A stretch of DNA of 64,000 bases from Streptosporangiales bacterium (lineage in GTDB: Bacteria > Actinomycetota > Actinomycetes > Streptosporangiales > WHST01): contig WHTA01000001.1 in NCBI GenBank assembly GCA_009379825.1, forward strand, positions 124,001-188,000. Direction: 5' to 3'. Positions 36,156 through 44,755 of this stretch are shown here, piece by piece. The notes beneath the pieces are model-generated. The model was given only the letters and a program-made list of their open reading frames with translations. It did not search any database and was not told the DNA's origin. Within the stretch, counting starts at the first letter, position 1. Every line of letters begins with the position of its first letter. Position numbers and translations under genes: made by a program.

Positions 36156-36232
36156 TGGTCGGGCTGGCGGGATTTGAACCCACGACCCCCACACCCCCAG
36201 TGTGGTGCGCTACCAAACTGCGCCACAGCCCG
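36156..36232 (-). tRNA. tRNA-Pro (anticodon GGG), CCA encoded
   Basis: On the minus strand the acceptor CGGGCTG pairs with CAGCCCG, the D loop contains AGTTTGGTAGCGC, the anticodon stem CCACA/TGTGG holds the loop CTGGGGG with anticodon GGG, and the T loop is TTCAAAT. The discriminator base is A and the 3' CCA is encoded (TGG at 36156-36158 on the plus strand). Every stem pairs. It lies between the PhoX-like gene and der. Confidence 0.95.
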
Positions 36233-36299
36233 TGATGGAACGTCCGCAGCTTACCGTAGCGAGGTGCGCCGGCGCGCACCGGTTACCGCCCGTCGGTGG

Positions 36300-37646
36300 T
36301 CAGCGTTTCGTGCGGCGCTCGCGTACGCGGACGGAGATCTGCACCGGTGAACCGACGAAGCCGAACTCCTCGCGCAGCCGGCGTTCCAGGAACCTCAGGT
36401 AGCCGGGTTCGAGGGTGCCGGTGGTGAACAGCACGATCTGCGGCGGCGCGGTGGCGGCCTGGGTGGCGAACAGCACCTTCGTCTGGCGGCCGCCGCGGAT
36501 GGGCGGCGGGGTCGCGGCGATGACCTCGTTCAGCCAGCCGTTCAGCCGTCCGGTGCCGACGCGGGTCTGCCAGCCCTCGAGCGCGGTGTCGATGGCCCTG
36601 GTGAGCCGGTTCACGTGCCAGCCGGTGAGCGCGGAGACGTTCACCCTGGGCGCCCAAGGAACCCGTACGAGCTGCCGGTCGATCTCCTTGTCCAGCCGCT
36701 CCCTGCGCTCCTCGTCGAGCAGGTCCCACTTGTTGAACAGCAGTACGAGCGCGCGCCCGGCGTCCGCGACCATGCTGACGATGCGCAGGTCCTGCTCGCT
36801 CAGCGGCTCGCCGGCGTCGAGGAGTACGACGGCGACCTCGGCCGCCTCGATGGCCCGCTCGGTGCGCAGGTACGAGTAGTACTCGCTGCCGGACGACTCC
36901 TTCACCCTCCGCCTGATGCCCGCCGTGTCGACGAACTGCCAGGTGCGGCCGTCGAGCTCGATCAGCTCGTCGACGGGGTCCCGCGTGGTGCCCGCAACGG
37001 CGTCGACGAGCACCCGGGTGGTGCCAGCGAGCTGGTTGAGCAGGCTCGACTTGCCGGCGTTCGGCTTACCCACGAGGGCGACCCGCCGCGGACCGCCCTC
37101 CTCCTCCGCCTCCTCGGGCGGCGGCGCGGGCAGCGCGTCGAAGAGCAGGTCGAGCAGGTCGCCGCTGCCGCGGCCGTGCAGCGCGCTGACCGGGACCGGC
37201 TCGCCGAGGCCGACGTTCCACAGCGCCGCGGCGTCCGCCTCCAGCCGGTGGTCGTCGACCTTGTTCGCGGCCAGCACGACCGGCTTCTTCGAGCGCTGCA
37301 GCAGCCGCGCGACGGCCTCGTCCTCGTCGGTCGCGCCGACGGTGGTGTCCACGACGAACAGCACCGCGTCGGCCGTCTCGACGGCCAGCTGCGCCTGTTC
37401 GGTGATCTGTGCGGCCAGCCCGCGGCCCTCCGGCTGCCAGCCGCCGGTGTCGACGAGCACGAACCGGCGGCCGCGCCACTCCGCGTCGTACGCGACGCGG
37501 TCCCTGGTGACCCCAGGGACGTCCTCGACGACCGCCTCCCGCCGGCCGAGGAGGCGGTTGACCAACGTGGACTTGCCGACGTTCGGCCGGCCGACGACGG
37601 CCACGACCGGTGTCCACGGTGGTGCCTGGGTCGCCGACTCGGTCAT
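36300..37646 (-). CDS. der: Ribosome-assembly GTPase Der (EngA)
   Basis: A 448-residue protein with two G domains. G1 motifs are [16 protein letters not shown] (about residues 19-34) and [16 protein letters not shown] (about 190-205). DTGG, NKVD, DTAG and NKWD motifs follow in each. The KH-like end has [16 protein letters not shown]. It helps 50S subunit assembly. The ATG at 37646 overlaps the plsC stop as ATGA, which indicates coupled translation; a GTG three codons upstream is less likely. The order cmk-plsC-der is typical of actinobacteria. Confidence 0.96.
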   Translation of the reverse strand: MTESATQAPPWTPVVAVVGRPNVGKSTLVNRLLGRREAVVEDVPGVTRDRVAYDAEWRGRRFVLVDTGGWQPEGRGLAAQITEQAQLAVETADAVLFVVDTTVGATDEDEAVARLLQRSKKPVVLAANKVDDHRLEADAAALWNVGLGEPVPVSALHGRGSGDLLDLLFDALPAPPPEEAEEEGGPRRVALVGKPNAGKSSLLNQLAGTTRVLVDAVAGTTRDPVDELIELDGRTWQFVDTAGIRRRVKESSGSEYYSYLRTERAIEAAEVAVVLLDAGEPLSEQDLRIVSMVADAGRALVLLFNKWDLLDEERRERLDKEIDRQLVRVPWAPRVNVSALTGWHVNRLTRAIDTALEGWQTRVGTGRLNGWLNEVIAATPPPIRGGRQTKVLFATQAATAPPQIVLFTTGTLEPGYLRFLERRLREEFGFVGSPVQISVRVRERRTKR

Positions 37647-38326
37647 GATGCCCACCCTGCGGTACGTGCGGCGTCCCTGTGGTGCGCGACGAGCAGCTCC
37701 CTCACCCGCTCACCGGCCTCGGCGAGCACCCGGCGCGACGCGCGGTCGCCGAACGCGCCCACGTCGAACGGCTCGCCGAACACGACGTCCACGTTCGCAC
37801 GCAGCTTCGGCAGCTTCCGGCCGGCGCTCGACTCGACGATGCCGAAGCACGCCACCGGCACGACGGGCGCGCGCCCGCGCAGGGCGAGCCAGGTGAGCCC
37901 GTGCCGTACCTCGCCGAAGTCGCCGGCTCCCCTGGTGCCCTCGGGGAAGACGCCGAGCACCTCGCCCTTCTGCAGCCAGCGCAGGCACATGGCGAGCGCG
38001 CCGCGGTCCGGGGTGCCGCGGCGGATGGGGATCTGGCCGACCTGCCGCAGCAGCGTGCCGAACGGGCCGCGGAACATCTCCGCCTTCACCAGGAACCGTG
38101 CCGGTCGCGGGCAGACGCCGTACACGACCGGGCCGTCGAGGAACGCGCGGTGGTTGATCGCGAGCAGCACCGGGCCGGTACGGGGGACGTTCTCCTTGCC
38201 GTGCACACGCAGCTTGAACAGGCCGGCGGACAGTGCGCCGGCGAACAACCGGCCTGGACGCAACGCCAGCGGGTGCGCGGTCTGCTTCGGCGGCGTCGGA
38301 GCGGCGGCGCCTGCGCTGCTAGCCAT
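37643..38326 (-). CDS. 1-acyl-sn-glycerol-3-phosphate acyltransferase (PlsC type)
   Basis: A 227-residue acyltransferase. The catalytic H-x4-D is in [10 protein letters not shown] (about residues 57-66). The substrate motif [10 protein letters not shown] is at about 126-135, and the VPVACFG motif follows. It is expected to make phosphatidate at the membrane, though close homologues may acylate other lipids. The start overlaps the cmk end by eight bases. The stop overlaps the der start. Confidence 0.9.
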   Translation of the reverse strand: MASSAGAAAPTPPKQTAHPLALRPGRLFAGALSAGLFKLRVHGKENVPRTGPVLLAINHRAFLDGPVVYGVCPRPARFLVKAEMFRGPFGTLLRQVGQIPIRRGTPDRGALAMCLRWLQKGEVLGVFPEGTRGAGDFGEVRHGLTWLALRGRAPVVPVACFGIVESSAGRKLPKLRANVDVVFGEPFDVGAFGDRASRRVLAEAGERVRELLVAHHRDAARTAGWAS

Positions 38327-39008
38327 GCCGCTCGGTCGCCTCGCGTACGAGGTCGAGCACCCGGTCGACGACCTCGGCGAAGCCCAGCTCGGTCGAGTCG
38401 ACCTCGACGGCGTCGTCGGCCTTCGCCAGCGGCGACGACTTCCTGGCGGCGTCGGCCGCGTCCCTGCGCGCCTGCTCGGTGCGGGTCACCGTCACGTCGG
38501 TGCCGAGCCTGGCGTTGCTGTCGCCGACCCGGCGCGCGGCCCGCACCTCCTCGTCGGCCACCAGGTAGACCTTGACCGTCGCGTCGGGTGCGACGACGGT
38601 GCCGATGTCGCGGCCCTCCACCACGATGCCGCCGGCCCCGATGATCGCGCGCTGCTCGGCGACCAGCCGCTCGCGGGTGGCCGGCACGGCGGACACCGCG
38701 CTCACCGCGTTGGTGACCTCGCGGGTACGGATCGCCTCGTCGACGTCGACGCCGTCCACGGTGAACCTCGGCTCCGCCGGGTCCGCCGTCACCTCGAGCA
38801 CCGGGCGGCCGATGGCCGCGGTCACCGCGCCGGCGTCGTCGACGGGCACGTCGTGCTCGAGCATCCACCAGGTGACGGCCCGGTACATGGCGCCGGTGTC
38901 GAGATACCGCAGGCCAAGCTTCGCCGCCACAGCACGCGCGACGCTGGACTTACCACTGCCGGACGGGCCGTCGACCGCGACGACTGCGCTGCCCTGTTCC
39001 GCGGACAA
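38319..39008 (-). CDS. cmk: Cytidylate kinase
   Basis: A 229-residue kinase that phosphorylates CMP and dCMP. The P-loop GPSGSGKSSVARAVA is at residues about 14-28, the substrate pocket YLDTGAMYRAVTW at about 36-48, and EGRDIGTVV near 127. The last 60 residues include RVGDSNARLGTDVTVTRTEQARRDAADAAR. I start at the TTG at 39008, preceded by GGAGCAGGAG; the open frame further upstream has no family match and would need an unusual extension. It overlaps plsC by eight bases. Confidence 0.92.
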   Translation of the reverse strand: MSAEQGSAVVAVDGPSGSGKSSVARAVAAKLGLRYLDTGAMYRAVTWWMLEHDVPVDDAGAVTAAIGRPVLEVTADPAEPRFTVDGVDVDEAIRTREVTNAVSAVSAVPATRERLVAEQRAIIGAGGIVVEGRDIGTVVAPDATVKVYLVADEEVRAARRVGDSNARLGTDVTVTRTEQARRDAADAARKSSPLAKADDAVEVDSTELGFAEVVDRVLDLVREATERHG

Positions 39009-39099
39009 CTCCTGCTCCTCTTCGCTGGATGGGCGATTTGCCCGGGATGTACCGAACGTCCGTACGCGCCACGGCGGGTCGCCACGTTCTGCAGGCAGC

Positions 39100-40197
39100 C
39101 TATCCGGAGACGTCCCAACCGGTCGCACGTAGGCCCGCCACGAGGGCGTCCCTGCTCTCCGGACGGACGCTCAGCTCGACCACGCCGACCAGTGCGCCGG
39201 GAGCGTGCTCCAGCGAGATGTCCTCCACGTTCACGCCGGCCGCGTCGGCGTCGTGGAACAGCTGCGCCAGCTGACCGGGCTCGTCCGGCAGCACGACGGT
39301 GACGACCGCGTAGATGCGGGTCGGGCCGCCGTGCTTGCCTGGCAGCGCGAGCCGGCCGGCCACGCCGCGGGTGAGCAGCGCGTGCACCTCGGTGGTCGCG
39401 GCCTCGTCGCCGGCGGCCACGGCGCGCAGTGCCGCCGCCACCTGCCTGGCGTCGTGTGCGGCGCCGTCGAGCACGTCCGCGACGGCGGCCGCGTTGCCGG
39501 TGAGGATGGACGTCCACAGCTGCGGGTCGCCGTCGGCCACCCTGGTCACGTCGCGGACGCCCTGCCCGGCCAGCCGGGTGTCCGCGTCGGCGAGCTGCGC
39601 GGCCATCACGGACGCGAGCAGGTGCGGGGCATGCGACACGATCGCGACGGCGGCGTCGTGCTCGTCCTCGCTCATCAGCAGCGGCGTCGCCCCGACGGCC
39701 GTGGCGAAGGCGCGCACGGTGGCGAGCACCGCCGGGCTCGCCGTGCCCGGGCAGATCGCCCACGGCCGGCCGAGGAACAGGTCACCGGCGGCGGCGCGCG
39801 GGCCGGACAGCTCCCGACCGGCGAGCGGGTGCCCACCGGCGTAGCTGGACAGGTCGCACCCGAGCCGGGCGGCGTCGGCGCGCGGCCGGGCCTTCACGCT
39901 CGCGACGTCCGTGTACGCGATGCCGACCTTGCGTTCCTGCCAGCGCGCCAGCTCGGCGCCGACCAGGTGCGGCGGTACGGCGAGCAGCACCAGGTCGACG
40001 GTGACGCCGTCGGCGTAGACCTCGCCGGCGCCGAGCCGGCTTGCCCACGCGAGGTTCTCCTCGTCGGTGTCGTGCAGGAACACCTCGGCGCCCGCGGCGC
40101 GTGCGGCGAGCGCGGCGGAGGTGCCCATCAGGCCGGTGCCGACGACCAGCAGCCGCGACGGCATCGCGGCCTGGCCGTCCCCTGGTGTGCTGGTCAC
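39100..40197 (-). CDS. tyrA: Prephenate dehydrogenase with C-terminal ACT domain
   Basis: A 365-residue enzyme of tyrosine synthesis. The NAD motif VVGTGLMGTSAALAAR is at about residues 18-33. The conserved GGHPLAGRELSGP holds the catalytic histidine near 120. DEHDAAVAIVSHAPHLLAS is the family segment. Residues from about 295 form an ACT domain (YAVVTVVLPDEPGQLAQLFHDADAAGVNVEDI), which suggests feedback control by an aromatic amino acid. The GTG start overlaps the stop of the pseudouridine synthase gene as GTGA. In Streptomyces tyrA also lies beside cmk; mycobacteria keep it elsewhere. Confidence 0.93.
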   Translation of the reverse strand: MTSTPGDGQAAMPSRLLVVGTGLMGTSAALAARAAGAEVFLHDTDEENLAWASRLGAGEVYADGVTVDLVLLAVPPHLVGAELARWQERKVGIAYTDVASVKARPRADAARLGCDLSSYAGGHPLAGRELSGPRAAAGDLFLGRPWAICPGTASPAVLATVRAFATAVGATPLLMSEDEHDAAVAIVSHAPHLLASVMAAQLADADTRLAGQGVRDVTRVADGDPQLWTSILTGNAAAVADVLDGAAHDARQVAAALRAVAAGDEAATTEVHALLTRGVAGRLALPGKHGGPTRIYAVVTVVLPDEPGQLAQLFHDADAAGVNVEDISLEHAPGALVGVVELSVRPESRDALVAGLRATGWDVSG

Positions 40198-40931
40198 AGG
40201 CCAACCTCCTGGTAGAGGGAACCCACTTCCGCGGTCGTGAGGTCGCGGGTGCGTCCCGGCGGCAGGTTGCCGAGCTCGACCGGGCCGAACTTCGTCCGCA
40301 CCAGCCGCTGCACCGGATGGCCGACCTCCGCGAGCAGCCGCCGGACGATCCGGTTGCGTCCTTCGTGCAGTACCAGTTCGACGAGCGTACGCCCGGGGTT
40401 GCGCTCGACCACCGTGAACTCGTCCACGCGCGCCATGCCGTCCTCCAGCTCGACGCCTTCGCGCAGCCGCTCCCCCAGCCGGTTGGGCACGTTGCCGCGC
40501 ACCTCGGCGACGTACGTCTTCTGCACCCCGTGCGACGGGTGCGCCAACCGGTGCGCGAGGTCGCCGTCGTTGGTGAGCAGCAGCAGGCCTTCCGTCGGGG
40601 TGTCCAGCCGGCCGACGTGGAACAGCCGCGCGGGCACCTCGTGGACGAAGCCGGCCAGGCAGCGGCGGCCCTCCGGGTCGTCCATCGTGCTGACCACCCC
40701 TGGCGGCTTGTTCAGCGCGAGGTAGACCTGGTCGGGCGCGGACGGGATGCGCAGGCCGTCCACCCGCACGATGACCGCGCCGGGGTCGACCTTCGCGCCG
40801 AGCACCGCGACGACGCCGTCGACGGTGACGCGGCCGTCGGCGATCAGGTCCTCGCAGGCCCGGCGGCTGCCGAAGCCGGCCTGGGCCAGCACGCGCTGCA
40901 GCCGGACCGCAGCGCCGGTGTCGTCGGTCAA
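40194..40931 (-). CDS. rluB: rRNA pseudouridine synthase (RsuA/RluB family)
   Basis: A 245-residue enzyme. An S4 RNA-binding domain (LQRVLAQAGFGSRRACEDLIADGRVTVDG) occupies residues 10-40. The catalytic aspartate is in HVGRLDTPTEGLLLLTNDG near 108-126, followed by LNKPPG earlier and GRNRIVRRLLAEVGHPVQRLVR near 200. It should modify large or small subunit rRNA; RluB is the usual assignment beside scpB. The TTG at 40931 overlaps the scpB stop, so initiation appears coupled. Confidence 0.88.
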   Translation of the reverse strand: MTDDTGAAVRLQRVLAQAGFGSRRACEDLIADGRVTVDGVVAVLGAKVDPGAVIVRVDGLRIPSAPDQVYLALNKPPGVVSTMDDPEGRRCLAGFVHEVPARLFHVGRLDTPTEGLLLLTNDGDLAHRLAHPSHGVQKTYVAEVRGNVPNRLGERLREGVELEDGMARVDEFTVVERNPGRTLVELVLHEGRNRIVRRLLAEVGHPVQRLVRTKFGPVELGNLPPGRTRDLTTAEVGSLYQEVGL

Positions 40932-42028
40932 CCCGCGACTTCCTCGGCGTCGTCGAGCTCGTCCACCTCGGGGAGGTACGGAGCGATGTCCGGCAGGTCG
41001 TCCAGGTTCTGCAGGCCGAGCCGCTCCAGGAAGTACGTGGTCGTGCGGTAGAGGAGGGCGTTGCTCTCCTGCTCGGTGCCGGCCTCCGCGATCAGCCCGC
41101 GGTTGACGAGGGTGCGCACGACGCCGTCGCAGTTCACGCCGCGGATCGCGGAGACCCGCGCGCGGCTCACCGGCTGGCGGTACGCGATGACGGCGAGCGT
41201 CTCGAGCGCGGCCTGGGTCAGCCGGGCCTGCTGCCCGTCGAGGATGAACCGCTCGACCACGGGGGCGCACTCCGGCCGGCTGTAGAAGCGCCACCCGCCC
41301 GCGACGGCGCGCAGGTCGAAGCCGCGCCCGGCCTCGGTGTACTCCGCGGCGAGCCGGTGTAGCGTCTCCTCGACCTCGACCCGCGGGGTCTCGAGCACCT
41401 GCGCCAGCTGCACCGCAGGAATCGGCTCGTCGACGACCATCAGCACCGCCTCCAGGGCGCTGGCCAGATCGGGCACCCCGGACGGCCCACCGTCCGCATG
41501 CTCCTCACCGGCATCGACGGGCGCGTTCCCGTTGACGTGCGGCTCCCCACCGGCGGGAATGTCGGCGTGCTCGCCCGCCTCGACGGCCGGCTCGGTGTCG
41601 GCGGCGGCTTGCGCGTCGTCGGAGTCGCCCCCGGCCAGGTCGGTGGGCCCGTGCCCGGCGGTCTCGGCGAGGTCGGGCTCCTCGGCCGCCGCTTGCACCG
41701 CGACATCGCCGGACTCCGCCTCGGCCGCGGCTCCGTCGGTCGGCTGCGCCTCGTCGGCGGCCGGTTGGTCGGCGGCGGTCAGGTCGGCCTGCTCGCCGGG
41801 CTCCTGGTCGGCCACTGCCGGTTCGGCAGCGGTCGGCTCCGCCTGCTCGGCGGCGGGGTCCCCGGTGGCCTGCTCGGCGGGGTCCGGGTCGGCGGCCGGT
41901 TGGTCGGCGGCGGTCAGGTCGGCCTGCTCGCCGGGCTGGGCCTCGTCGGCTGTGGGGTCGTCGGGGTGGTTGGCCGGGTCGGCGGGCGCCTCGGTCACCG
42001 GGTCGTGGTCCGGTGTCATGCCGGTCAC
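40928..42028 (-). CDS. scpB: Segregation and condensation protein B with acidic N-terminal extension
   Basis: A 366-residue protein. Normal ScpB is about 190-220 residues and is found here from about residue 185 (ASALEAVLMVVDEPIP) to 350: LEVEETLHRLAAEY-like helices, VERFILDGQQARLTQAALETLAVIAYRQPVSRARVSAIRG and TTTYFLERLGLQNLDDLP. The preceding 180 residues are an Ala/Asp/Glu/Pro-rich tract with the repeat GEQADLTAADQPAAD present twice. ScpB pairs with ScpA and Smc in condensin. Start and stop overlap scpA and rluB by four bases. Confidence 0.92.
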   Translation of the reverse strand: MTGMTPDHDPVTEAPADPANHPDDPTADEAQPGEQADLTAADQPAADPDPAEQATGDPAAEQAEPTAAEPAVADQEPGEQADLTAADQPAADEAQPTDGAAAEAESGDVAVQAAAEEPDLAETAGHGPTDLAGGDSDDAQAAADTEPAVEAGEHADIPAGGEPHVNGNAPVDAGEEHADGGPSGVPDLASALEAVLMVVDEPIPAVQLAQVLETPRVEVEETLHRLAAEYTEAGRGFDLRAVAGGWRFYSRPECAPVVERFILDGQQARLTQAALETLAVIAYRQPVSRARVSAIRGVNCDGVVRTLVNRGLIAEAGTEQESNALLYRTTTYFLERLGLQNLDDLPDIAPYLPEVDELDDAEEVAG

Positions 42029-42993
42029 TGCTGTCCTCCACCGCTGGGTTGGTCACTGGGGTCTGGCCCGCCGGCCTCCGCGTCCGGAGCGGTGCCGCCG
42101 GCCGGGGCTGTGGGGCCGAGCCGGTCGTACTCGTCGCTGACCTGGACGTCCTGGTCGTCGCTGCCGGTCCAGCGGACGTTCAGCTCGCCGAGCGGGGTGA
42201 CCTGCTCGAACGACACCACGGACTCCCGGAAAAGCTCGAGCAGCGCCAGGAACCTGGCGATCACCTCGATCGAGTTGGCGCAGTCGGCGGTCAAGGTACG
42301 GAAGTTCGACTGCCGGCACTTGCGCAACCGCTCGACCAGCAGCACCGCCTGCTCGCGGACGCTCACCGCCGGGTGGTGGATGTGCTCCACCCCGACGCGT
42401 TCCGGCTCCTTCGGGACCAGCGCGACCGCCGCCATCCTGGCGAGGTCCTCCGCCCCGACCGCGAGCACCACCTCGGGCAGCACGTCCGCGTACCGTGGCT
42501 CCAGCGTGACGCTGCGCGGGTAGATACGGTTCGCCTCCGCCATCCGGCCGGCGAACTCCGCGGCCACCTGCTTGTACGCCTTGTACTGCATCAGCCGGGC
42601 GAACAGCAGGTCGCGTGCCTCGAGCAGGGCGAGGTCGTCCTCGTCATCGATGTCGGCCTGCGGCAGCAGCCTGGCGGCCTTCAGGTCGAGCAGCGTCGCC
42701 GCGACGACCAGGAAGTGCGTGGTCTGCTCCAGGTCCCACTCGGAGCCGTACGCGTTGATGTACGCGAGGAAGTCGTCGGTGACCTTGGCCAGCGCCACCT
42801 CGGTGACGTCCAGCTTGTGCTTCGCGATCAGGCCGAGCAGCAGGTCGAACGGGCCGTCGAAGACGTCCAGGTGCACCTCGAACTGCGGCCTGGCCATCGG
42901 CACGACGGGGTCGTCGGACGGCGTGCCAGGCACCACCTCGGCGTCGCCTGGGATCTCGCCCGAGGTGGCTGGCTCGTCAGTCACGGCTGACAC
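42025..42993 (-). CDS. scpA: Segregation and condensation protein A (kleisin)
   Basis: A 322-residue kleisin. The N-terminal Smc-binding region is FEVHLDVFDGPFDLLLGLIAKHKLDVTEVALAKVTDDFLAYI (about residues 37-78). A second block is LVVAATLLDLKAARLLPQ, and the C-terminal winged helix is VVSFEQVTPLGELNVRWTGS... with an acidic tail. It bridges Smc heads with ScpB. The end overlaps the scpB start by four bases. It lies downstream of a parA-like gene and a 127-residue partner. Confidence 0.94.
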   Translation of the reverse strand: MSAVTDEPATSGEIPGDAEVVPGTPSDDPVVPMARPQFEVHLDVFDGPFDLLLGLIAKHKLDVTEVALAKVTDDFLAYINAYGSEWDLEQTTHFLVVAATLLDLKAARLLPQADIDDEDDLALLEARDLLFARLMQYKAYKQVAAEFAGRMAEANRIYPRSVTLEPRYADVLPEVVLAVGAEDLARMAAVALVPKEPERVGVEHIHHPAVSVREQAVLLVERLRKCRQSNFRTLTADCANSIEVIARFLALLELFRESVVSFEQVTPLGELNVRWTGSDDQDVQVSDEYDRLGPTAPAGGTAPDAEAGGPDPSDQPSGGGQQ

Positions 42994-43082
42994 TTGACCT
43001 CGATCTCTGCTCTGCCGCGCCGGTGGCAGCTCCCCCGGCGCCGGACGGTCGTCCAGCTAGCAAGGGTACGGGCACCGCCGAC

Positions 43083-43114
43083 GGGCCCCGTGGCGTGGCT
43101 ACCGCCAGGGGCCC
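43083..43114 (-). terminator. GC-rich hairpin between the parA and scpA segments
   Basis: GGGCCCCGTGGCG and CGCCAGGGGCCC pair with a one-base bulge around a short loop. It lies 20 bases downstream of the 127-residue gene and about 90 bases before scpA. It may attenuate or end the upstream transcript. No T-tract follows. Confidence 0.5.
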
Positions 43115-43134
43115 GCCCGCCGGGAGGCACGGCC

Positions 43135-43518
43135 CTAGAGGCCGTCGCGGAGACGTTGGACGAGCACGCTGTTGCCGCCGTGCTCCTCGAGATCCTCGAG
43201 CAGCGCGGCCACCGCCTCGCGGACGATGCGGCCGCGGTCCGCGGTGAGCCCGTGGTGCCGTCGCAGCACGAGCCGGGCGTGCTCGAGGTCGAACAGCTCG
43301 TCCGACGACACGTAGACGGTGATCTTCTCGTCGTGCTTCTCCCGGCCGCTCCCGCGCCGGTTGGTCGCCGGCTGGGCCGGCTGCAGGTCGGGCGCGCGCT
43401 CGGTGCCGGGCACCAGCCGCACCGGGGCGGTGCCCTCGGCGCCTGCGGCCTCGGCCTGGCCGACGCCGTTGCAGCCGAAGAACTCGTCTGCGCCTGGCAG
43501 GCTCACTCGGCGTGCCAC
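43135..43518 (-). CDS. Conserved hypothetical partner of the ParA-like ATPase
   Basis: A 127-residue protein. The first 60 residues are Ala/Pro/Arg-rich and probably disordered. Residues 63-127 look folded: KITVYVSSDELFDLEHARLVLRRHHGLTADRGRIVREAVAALLEDLEEHG, which resembles a ribbon-helix-helix-like DNA-binding region. The gene overlaps the parA-like gene by 16 bases. I recall similar genes between parA-like and scpA in other actinobacteria. A role as DNA-binding partner is inference. Confidence 0.7.
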   Translation of the reverse strand: MARRVSLPGADEFFGCNGVGQAEAAGAEGTAPVRLVPGTERAPDLQPAQPATNRRGSGREKHDEKITVYVSSDELFDLEHARLVLRRHHGLTADRGRIVREAVAALLEDLEEHGGNSVLVQRLRDGL

Positions 43519-44567
43519 CGGGCCAGCACCTCCTTCGCCAGGTTGCGGTACGACTTCGCGCCGTTCGAGTTGGGCGCGTTGACGCTGATCGGCTCGCCCG
43601 CGACGCTGGCGTCAGGGAACCGGACGGTGCGGTTGACCACCGTGTGGAAGACGGTGTCGCCGAACGCCTCTACCAACCGGGTGAGCACCTCCCTGGTGTG
43701 CAGCGTGCGCGAGTCGTACATGGTGCCGAGCACGCCCTCGATGGCCAGGTCGGGGTTGAGCCGCTCCTGCACCCGCTGGATGGTCTCCATCAGCAGGGCC
43801 ACACCGCGCAGCGCGAAGAACTCGCACTCCAGCGGCACGATCACGCTGTGGCTGGCGGTGAGCGCGTTGATCGTCAGCAGGCCGAGGGACGGCTGGCAGT
43901 CGATCAGGATCACGTCGTAGTGCGGCACCGCGTCGGCCAGTACGCGGGACAGCGCCTGCTCCCGCGCGACCTCGCCGACCAGCTGCACCTCGGCCGCGGA
44001 CAGGTCGATGTTGCTCGGCAGCAGGTCGAGCCCGGCGATGTTCGTCGGCCGCACGATGTCGCCGATCGCGACGTGCCGCTCCATCACCAGGTTGTAGACG
44101 GTGCTGGTCAGCTCCATCGGGTTCGCGCCGAGGCCGACGGACAGCGCGCCCTGCGGGTCGAAGTCGACCAGCAGCACCTTGCGCCCGTACTCGGCGATCG
44201 TCGCGCCGAGGCTGATCGCCGTCGTCGTCTTCCCGACGCCGCCCTTCTGGTTGCACAGCGAGACGATTCGCGCCGGCCCGTGCTGGGTCAGCGGCGGCGG
44301 GTCTGGGAACTTCGGCATCGGCCGGCCGGTCGGGCCCGTCCGGGTGGACTTGTGCGGCTTGTCGTCCTCGGCGGGCGTCATCAACGCCTCGTCCTCCGGC
44401 TCGACCGGAAGCGTAGGCGCCTTGATCGCCGGTGCGTCGAGCACCGGGTCGGCTGGCCGGTGCGGGCTTGGCGGCAGTACCTGGCTCGGATCGGGCAGGC
44501 CGGCACGACGGATGTCGTCGGCGACGTTGCTCGGCGAGCTAGGGAGTGCGCGGCTCGAATCGGTCAA
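43503..44567 (-). CDS. ParA/Soj-family ATPase
   Basis: A 354-residue protein. The deviant Walker A CNQKGGVGKTTTAISLGA is near residues 108-125. The A' motif LLVDFDPQGALSVGLG and the Walker B VILIDCQPSLGLLTINALT follow. The first 95 residues are a Pro-rich extension. No ParB is adjacent. It matches mycobacterial Rv1708 and Streptomyces homologues upstream of scpA. TTG at 44567 behind GGGTGAAG is the chosen start, which is uncertain. It overlaps the 127-residue gene downstream. Confidence 0.85.
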   Translation of the reverse strand: MTDSSRALPSSPSNVADDIRRAGLPDPSQVLPPSPHRPADPVLDAPAIKAPTLPVEPEDEALMTPAEDDKPHKSTRTGPTGRPMPKFPDPPPLTQHGPARIVSLCNQKGGVGKTTTAISLGATIAEYGRKVLLVDFDPQGALSVGLGANPMELTSTVYNLVMERHVAIGDIVRPTNIAGLDLLPSNIDLSAAEVQLVGEVAREQALSRVLADAVPHYDVILIDCQPSLGLLTINALTASHSVIVPLECEFFALRGVALLMETIQRVQERLNPDLAIEGVLGTMYDSRTLHTREVLTRLVEAFGDTVFHTVVNRTVRFPDASVAGEPISVNAPNSNGAKSYRNLAKEVLARWHAE

Positions 44568-44755
44568 GATGCTTCACCCTCCAGATGCGCGTGCTTCGGG
44601 GGCGATCCCTGCGTGGCCCCACCGTCGTCGTCGACGGGGCCTAGGTGTTCAACCTGCAAGCAGGCTAGAGAGCCGGCACGCCTCGAGCGGGAAGGTTGCG
44701 CGGCGTGTCGCGAAGTTTCCCTGTCGACAAATTGCCACCGCCAGACCGGACGCGC

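Noticed and set aside
34608-36194. Longer PhoX-like protein starting inside the tRNA region
   Set aside because: The added codons overlap the tRNA gene and lack any ribosome site, whereas the ATG at 36008 is followed directly by a Tat signal.
36156-36232. tRNA-Pro as attachment site of an integrative element
   Set aside because: No integrase gene, no second copy of the tRNA end and no change in gene style is visible in the window, so I only note the block as a possibility.
44640-44755. RecA-NDp-like PafBC promoter upstream of the parA-like gene
   Set aside because: TTGTCGACA is present on the minus strand but the rest of the motif and the spacing do not fit.
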